The notes under the pieces were generated by a model. That model ran no database searches. It saw nothing but the letters and a program-made list of their open reading frames with translations, and had not been told where the DNA came from. Shown here one piece after another: positions 7,848-11,833 of a stretch of 11,833 nt of DNA. Within the stretch, counting starts at the first letter, position 1; each line of letters starts with the position of its first letter. This stretch comes from Euperipatoides rowelli. Its lineage: Eukaryota; Onychophora; Udeonychophora; Euonychophora; Peripatopsidae. The stretch is from assembly GCA_003024985.2 (NCBI GenBank), contig PXIH01S0006768.1; one strand, given 5' to 3'. The position numbers and the translations under genes were made by a program.

Positions 7848-8022
7848 GTTTATATATCCTCTCAACAACTCGGTCAATTGGCTTCATTACTTTATAAAAC
7901 ATATAACCTAGTCTGTCAGGACCGGGAGAGACCCCAACCCTAACAGACTTTTTAACTTCCAAGAGTTCAGTCTTAGATATATCTTGTTCAAGTCTAAGAA
8001 ACTCAGGACTAATATAAAATAT
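7822..8022 (-). pseudogene. LINE RT entry segment (SPGPD block)
   Basis: A 66-codon open segment between TAG (8023-8025) and TGA (7822-7824). It reads ISKTELLEVKKSVRVGVSPGPD and then RLGYMFYKVM. This is the conserved T-x-x-E-L-x-x-A-I-x-x-L-x-x-x-KSPGPDG-x-x-x-E-FYK entry block of non-LTR RTs. SPGPD itself is encoded at 7915-7929. The GK before SPGPD has become GV, and the Gly after it has become Arg. The homology leaves this frame toward the linker upstream near 8025-8045 and toward the fingers downstream near 7840-7870. Confidence 0.85.
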
Positions 8023-8025
8023 CTA

Positions 8026-8546
8026 TAACTTGCTACCTTTTTCATGATCAGAAAATTCTTTCTGACCTCAAAGGCTTCACAAACCATAGCCAAGAATTGA
8101 CTCTGAATACTCCTGACNATTTCAAGATTACTCTCAAATAGTTTATCATTAATCCTCAAAGTTTGAACGTTAGAATGCCCTTTTCTTTTTATTAACATAG
8201 AGATGAGTTTCCACCATGGAGATCAACAGGAACTGTATATATCATTTTTACATTTCAATAAATGTGTTTTACTTTTAACCATTAGAAGATACTCATTCCT
8301 GTACTGAAGTTTTAAAATATCTTCATCAGAAGAAAAGGAAATATTCACCAATCTGTCTAACATTTCATTGTTAACCAATATTTCCTTGTCAATTAATTTC
8401 TTGCTTTCTAAGGAGACATTAACTATAAACCTATAGGCAGTAGCTTTATATAGGAACCATCGAATATGATCATTAACATACAACAATTGACTCAATTCAT
8501 GGTATGAAAGAATATCCCTAAATGTATCCATTAAATCGATGGACCA
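8026..8546 (-). pseudogene. LINE ORF2 endonuclease tail and linker fragment
   Basis: One frame from 8546 to about 8040 with a single TGA at 8223-8225. An N at 8118 falls in one codon. The start, WSIDLMDTFRDIL followed by VNDHIRWFLYKA, could be the end of an endonuclease domain (the D-x-F-R and RID-x-FL regions), but no SDH motif is visible and this part is tentative. After the TGA, SPWWKLISMLIKRKGH and INDKLFESNLE then IQSQFLAMVCEAF look like the linker before RT in L1-group proteins (L-x-D-x-x-G-x-x-x-x-x-x-E-I ... FY-x-x-LY). The segment begins exactly at the edge of the insertion, so it is a truncated internal fragment and not a true start. Confidence 0.6.
8118..8118. other. Undefined base N in the LINE body
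   Basis: A single N inside otherwise continuous sequence. It lies in a codon of the linker segment (ATN on the minus strand) and does not change the reading. Confidence 0.9.
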
Positions 8547-8547
8547 C

Positions 8548-8555
8548 TAACAATG
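8548..8555. repeat. LINE target-site duplication, 5' side
   Basis: TAACAATG repeats the eight bases next to the poly(A) tail at 5736-5743. It marks the 5' truncation point of the element, consistent with the coding similarity starting at 8546. Confidence 0.75.
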
Positions 8556-8856
8556 ATGTTTATTCACAAACGGTTTCACATGTTTTGACTAGGTGAATTT
8601 TTCATTCCCATGTTCAGAACATAAAGAATAATTTGTTGACTGTTGCATTCATTATTATGAGAATGAGGCAATATGAAAAGCTAAAAAACCATGAGTGGGG
8701 AAAAAAGGTCGACTAAAAAAAAAGAAATTGTCAACATTGTATACTTCTTACTCTTAGTCATTTCCCAAGTATCACTATTTTTTTTAAAAGTTTTTTTTTT
8801 ACTCTGAAGCATCTAAACTATAATTTAAGTAGTAATTGATATAATTTTTTAATACC

Positions 8857-8872
8857 TACAGTATATACTGTA
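8857..8872. repeat. 16-bp palindrome TACAGTATATACTGTA
   Basis: A perfect palindrome without a spacer, immediately before the CA repeat. A related 14-bp palindrome lies at 9587-9600. Confidence 0.7.
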
Positions 8873-8880
8873 TACACTGA

Positions 8881-8898
8881 CACACACACACACACACA
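8881..8898. repeat. (CA)9 microsatellite
   Basis: Nine uninterrupted CA dinucleotides, a typical animal microsatellite likely to vary in length between individuals. Confidence 0.95.
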
Positions 8899-9127
8899 GA
8901 TCTGTATATAGAAACAGATAGAATATATTAGTATATGTCATATTCATGATTGTCCTATTTTACACAATCCAATTAAATTTCAATAAAAAATTAAACATGC
9001 TAAAATATATTTGTGATTACAGAAAAGACATATCATTTTAGATTTAGAAATAAAACTTTGCCTTATTAACTCTTGTTTACCCATTACAAATAATAAAATA
9101 TCTGGCCCCATCTACTTAAGTCCACCT

Positions 9128-9280
9128 AGTGGATTTTTTTTAAACTAGGACATTATCTGGTCACATATTTCAGCTTGCAAGCAAAACTATATTATTCTTT
9201 AACTGTGGTAAAACCCGAACATAAAGTCCTAGAGAACAATGCTTTAGTAAATAGGTAGGAAACTGTCCAGATATTATATG
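9128..9280 (+). repeat. Diverged dispersed repeat, copy 2
   Basis: The left half (around 9157-9195) resembles 5569-5605. The right half (9211-9280), with GTCCTAGAG then CTTTAGTAA then TGTCCAGATA, resembles 10147-10206. This copy therefore links the other two into one possible family. Alignment was by eye and includes gaps. Confidence 0.35.
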
Positions 9281-9586
9281 TACCAATTTAAGTTGGCTGG
9301 GAATTCAATAATATCTCAAAATACGATTATTACCACATTTACTTAGACAAAGACTTATTTGTAATGTCATAAACTGTTAAGTCCTAACTATTTACTATAT
9401 TATTAATGAAGTATTTTGCATCATTTCTATAGCACTAGCCACGCTTAAAACATCAAACAATTTTGATGCTGTTTCTATCTTTGTAATATTATTTTACCTT
9501 ATTTTAATGTTTATGAAAAACATTATTGATTTTAACTTAATACTGTTATTATAGTTTACTGTACTTTTTAGACCTCAAGTCTTGTT

Positions 9587-9600
9587 ATACAGTACTGTAT
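9587..9600. repeat. 14-bp palindrome ATACAGTACTGTAT
   Basis: A perfect palindrome. Its half-site ACTGTA recurs several times between about 8860 and 9870. Confidence 0.65.
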
Positions 9601-9717
9601 TAAAGTTTAATACAATAATTTTGTTTTCCTCATGCTAATATACATTAAGCTATTTAATTTACATTGTTCTTTAATAACCAATTTTAACATGTAAAATACT
9701 GTACAATAAAAATTGGA

Positions 9718-9772
9718 TTTTTTTTTTGACAAATTAGATTTTTTTTTTTTTTTCATTTTATTTTTTTTTTTT
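9718..9772. repeat. Cluster of three T-runs
   Basis: T10 (9718-9727), T15 (9739-9753) and T12 (9761-9772) are separated by short AT-rich words. This looks like simple low-complexity sequence. A decayed poly(A) tail on the minus strand is possible but has no supporting body. Confidence 0.7.
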
Positions 9773-10146
9773 AAATTACAGTACTCTAATTTGTTACTAC
9801 GACACTCAGCAATGTCATAAAATGTTTTGCCCCCTTATTGTCATTATAATAGTCTTTTACTGTATTTTGTTTATCATTATGTGCATGGATAGTAAACATC
9901 ACACTTACCATTTTATAAGTGATATGAGGTCATTTAGATGCAAAACCTACCCAAATTTTAAAAAAATCTGGAAATTTTTCTAGTATTTATTTTATTGTTC
10001 TGCACATGGGTTTTACTTTGATAATTTTGTACAATACTACACAGGCATTAAACCTATAAATCTGGAACCTAATATGAGGTCAGTAACATGCATACAACAA
10101 TATGTAAAAATAAAATCATATATGGACTTATCAATTTATAAATCCT

Positions 10147-10212
10147 AAACCGGATGTCCTAGAGTGATGTACTTTGGTAACTTTATAGAATTCTGCCCAG
10201 ATACCATCCTAC
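10147..10212 (+). repeat. Diverged dispersed repeat, copy 3
   Basis: AAACCGGATGTCCTAGAG, ACTTTGGTAA and CTGCCCAGATA follow in the same order as AAACCCG...GTCCTAGAG, CTTTAGTAA and CTGTCCAGATA at 9211-9280. The spacing differs slightly because of gaps. Confidence 0.35.
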
Positions 10213-10338
10213 CATCAAAGACTGTAAGTTCTTACACATTTCCTGGAAATTACGTGACACCTAAACACTAGATGTCAATATCTTTAGATGGACCTTGTCT
10301 CCTGAATCCAAGAAGACCTCATGTACATTGATGCCATC

Positions 10339-10369
10339 AAACATTCACTCACAAAACCCATGAATGTTT
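10339..10369. repeat. Stem-loop with 9-bp arms
   Basis: AAACATTCA (10339-10347) and TGAATGTTT (10361-10369) are exact reverse complements separated by 13 bases. It may be chance. Confidence 0.4.
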
Positions 10370-11190
10370 GTCCATATATTTAGGTGAATTGGATACATGT
10401 ACACAATGCCTTTCTTTTTAAACTTAGAATCTGAACTAATATTAATTGTTTTGTAATAGAAATACATTCAAAATTTGTATGCTTTAATAGTTCAGAAATT
10501 TGTTAAAGATGAATAAAAAAATAATTTATTATACTACATCATAAAATGACCTTTAAATTTACCTTCCTATTGTTATGTCTTGAGAATAATATCATAATAT
10601 TTAGAAACTTAGAAATAAATTATGTTTACTCTTTTATTTACTATTTAACAATCCTACTTTTAAAATATCCTATTTTAATGGTTTTAAAATACAAAAAATA
10701 ATAAAATATTACAAGTAATAGAACCCCTTCCCAGCTGTACTCTATCAAGTCAAGACTTGTACACTTAAATATTCCTGTCCTCATACTCTCAAATACTTGG
10801 TAAAATATTATGAATTTAATTACCTTCATTCTTTCATAATATTAACATTTTCTAGCTCTAAAATATATTAAATACAAAAAAAAAAAAACATTATGTCAAA
10901 CCCTTTGTAATAAATCCAATCATTTGAATAGGGTGCTGTAGTCACTATTCATAAAAATAACCTTTCAAATAAATTCTTAAAAAAAAATATTTCATCTCAT
11001 GTTAAAAGATTCTTTAACTTTATTTTGATTTTAAAGTTATTTAGCCTATAGAATTTTAGAAAAAAAAACTTGCCTGCATCCATTTTAATTGCACTGCTAT
11101 AATTTTCTAAAGGCATGAGTATTCATTACAATGAAGTGGACAAATCAACCACCCTACCCAAGAAAAATCCTTGGATTGTATTAGTTTTTC

Positions 11191-11210
11191 AACTTTGTCT
11201 AGACAAAGTT
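11191..11210. repeat. Perfect 20-bp palindrome
   Basis: AACTTTGTCT is followed directly by its exact reverse complement AGACAAAGTT, with no spacer and TCTAGA at the centre. A gapless perfect 20-bp palindrome is unlikely by chance in a window of this size. No function is evident. Confidence 0.85.
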
Positions 11211-11746
11211 TATGCCAATTTATATCCAATTAGGATATTGATAGGTGTGTCAGAAGATCCTCAATAAATCAACTGAAATACCAAACTTGTATACCCTTTG
11301 AAGGCTAAATAATAATATGCATTTAAGGTGTTCATAAAATAAACAATAAAACTAAAGATTTAAAACTTAAGAATATTTTTAAAACATTAACACATTGACT
11401 GCAACAGCGCTTTCGGGTAGTTCTTTCAAATAATCCAACCCATGTTAGGCATTTTTCTAAACTAGAGGTAACTTGTAGTTGGCTTCCAGAAAAAGATCAT
11501 CAAATACAAGGTATGTCATAGATAACCATCAACATGTTAAATAAAAGATAGGACACAACAAAAATTCCTAGTTTTACTTAAAAATATTATATTTCAATAA
11601 ATTTGTTAACCAATACTCCAAATGGAAACAAATATTTTTGGACAATGTTTTTACCTGTTATGGAATTTCTTTGATTGAATTACCTGTTTAACCCTGCGGT
11701 CATCGCGGTCAAAAAGCTACATGAATAGTCGCAGTGTATTTGTCAG

Positions 11747-11756
11747 GTACCGGTAC
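11747..11756. repeat. GTACCGGTAC palindrome, second copy
   Basis: Identical to 1963-1972. Both copies lie in AT-rich sequence with no other shared flank apart from nearby TA-rich words. Confidence 0.6.
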
Positions 11757-11833
11757 ATATGTATAAATAAAAAATTTAAAAAAACTTAAATATTATTCTT
11801 TTGTTCTATTTTTTATCAGGAATTTTAATATAT

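Larger units (their letters stand above)
5744..8547 (-). mobile_element. 5'-truncated, dead L1/Tx1-type LINE
   Basis: A non-LTR retrotransposon copy of about 2.8 kb, read on the minus strand. From 5' to 3' it shows a possible endonuclease tail, a linker, the RT domain (SPGPD entry block, RPIALIN, GVKGRAIS, motif A, QGSPLS, motif C), the thumb, a C-terminal domain with IWKLRHK, a 3' UTR of about 170 bases, an AATAAA signal and a 34-nt A tail. ORF2 of this group normally also has a complete apurinic-type endonuclease of about 230 residues at its N terminus. Here most of it and any ORF1 are missing, which fits 5' truncation during insertion. The coding part needs at least five frame changes and has several in-frame stops. 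FYK after SPGPD and the long C-terminal region favour the L1/Tx1 group over RTE or CR1, but the clade is not proven. Confidence 0.9.
8556..11833. other. AT-rich non-coding region
   Basis: No gene is supported on either strand over about 3.3 kb. The only open frame of note (10641-10829, minus) encodes an aromatic low-complexity peptide with no domain. The region has many T-runs, short palindromes and a CA microsatellite. It could be intergenic or intronic, and no convincing exon with splice sites and conserved protein sequence was seen. Confidence 0.6.

Noticed and set aside
10641-10829. 62-residue open frame on the minus strand
   Set aside because: Aromatic and isoleucine-rich AT-driven peptide without a domain or gene context.

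Overview
The window looks like repeat-rich, non-coding nuclear DNA from an animal, most likely an invertebrate. The sequence is very AT-rich by eye. It has long homopolymer runs, a CA microsatellite, a large minisatellite, a decayed non-LTR retrotransposon with a poly(A) tail, and short hAT-like transposon ends. I see no operon, ribosome binding site, phage or bacterial insertion sequence structure. An AT-rich mollusc or cnidarian would fit, but nothing here fixes the taxon. I found no intact host gene, exon set, tRNA or rRNA, and no sign of a new defence or metabolic system.

Layout: 1-507 is anonymous AT-rich flank with a small palindrome. 508-1738 is a minisatellite of about 23 copies of a 55-bp unit, broken by an assembly N at 1104. 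1739-5735 is non-coding DNA. It holds low-complexity tracts (a 16-G run at 2690-2705, an A/C/T run at 5393-5435), an 18-bp-arm perfect inverted repeat at 3539-3575, a diverged inverted pair at 3305-3335 and 3960-3990, a hAT-like terminus at 4966-4980 and a probable 135-bp MITE at 5226-5360.

The only protein-coding ancestry is at 5744-8547 on the minus strand. This is a 5'-truncated, inactivated L1/Tx1-type LINE. Its edges can be read directly: a 34-nt poly(A) tail (T-run 5744-5777), an AATAAA signal (5798-5803) and an 8-bp direct repeat TAACAATG on both sides (5736-5743 and 8548-8555). Reading down the minus strand, the open segments give a possible endonuclease tail, the pre-RT linker, the RT entry block (SPGPD), RT blocks 1-2 (RPIALIN, GVKGRAIS), motif A, the QGSPLS block, motif C, the thumb, and a C-terminal domain with an IWKLRHK motif. 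Six segments in shifting frames, several stop codons and Asp-to-Asn changes at two catalytic positions show it is dead.

8556-11833 is AT-rich non-coding DNA with short palindromes, T-runs, a (CA)9 repeat and traces of a diverged dispersed repeat. There are three single-N positions (1104, 5778, 8118), two of them inside or beside repeats, so local copy number and tract length there are unreliable.
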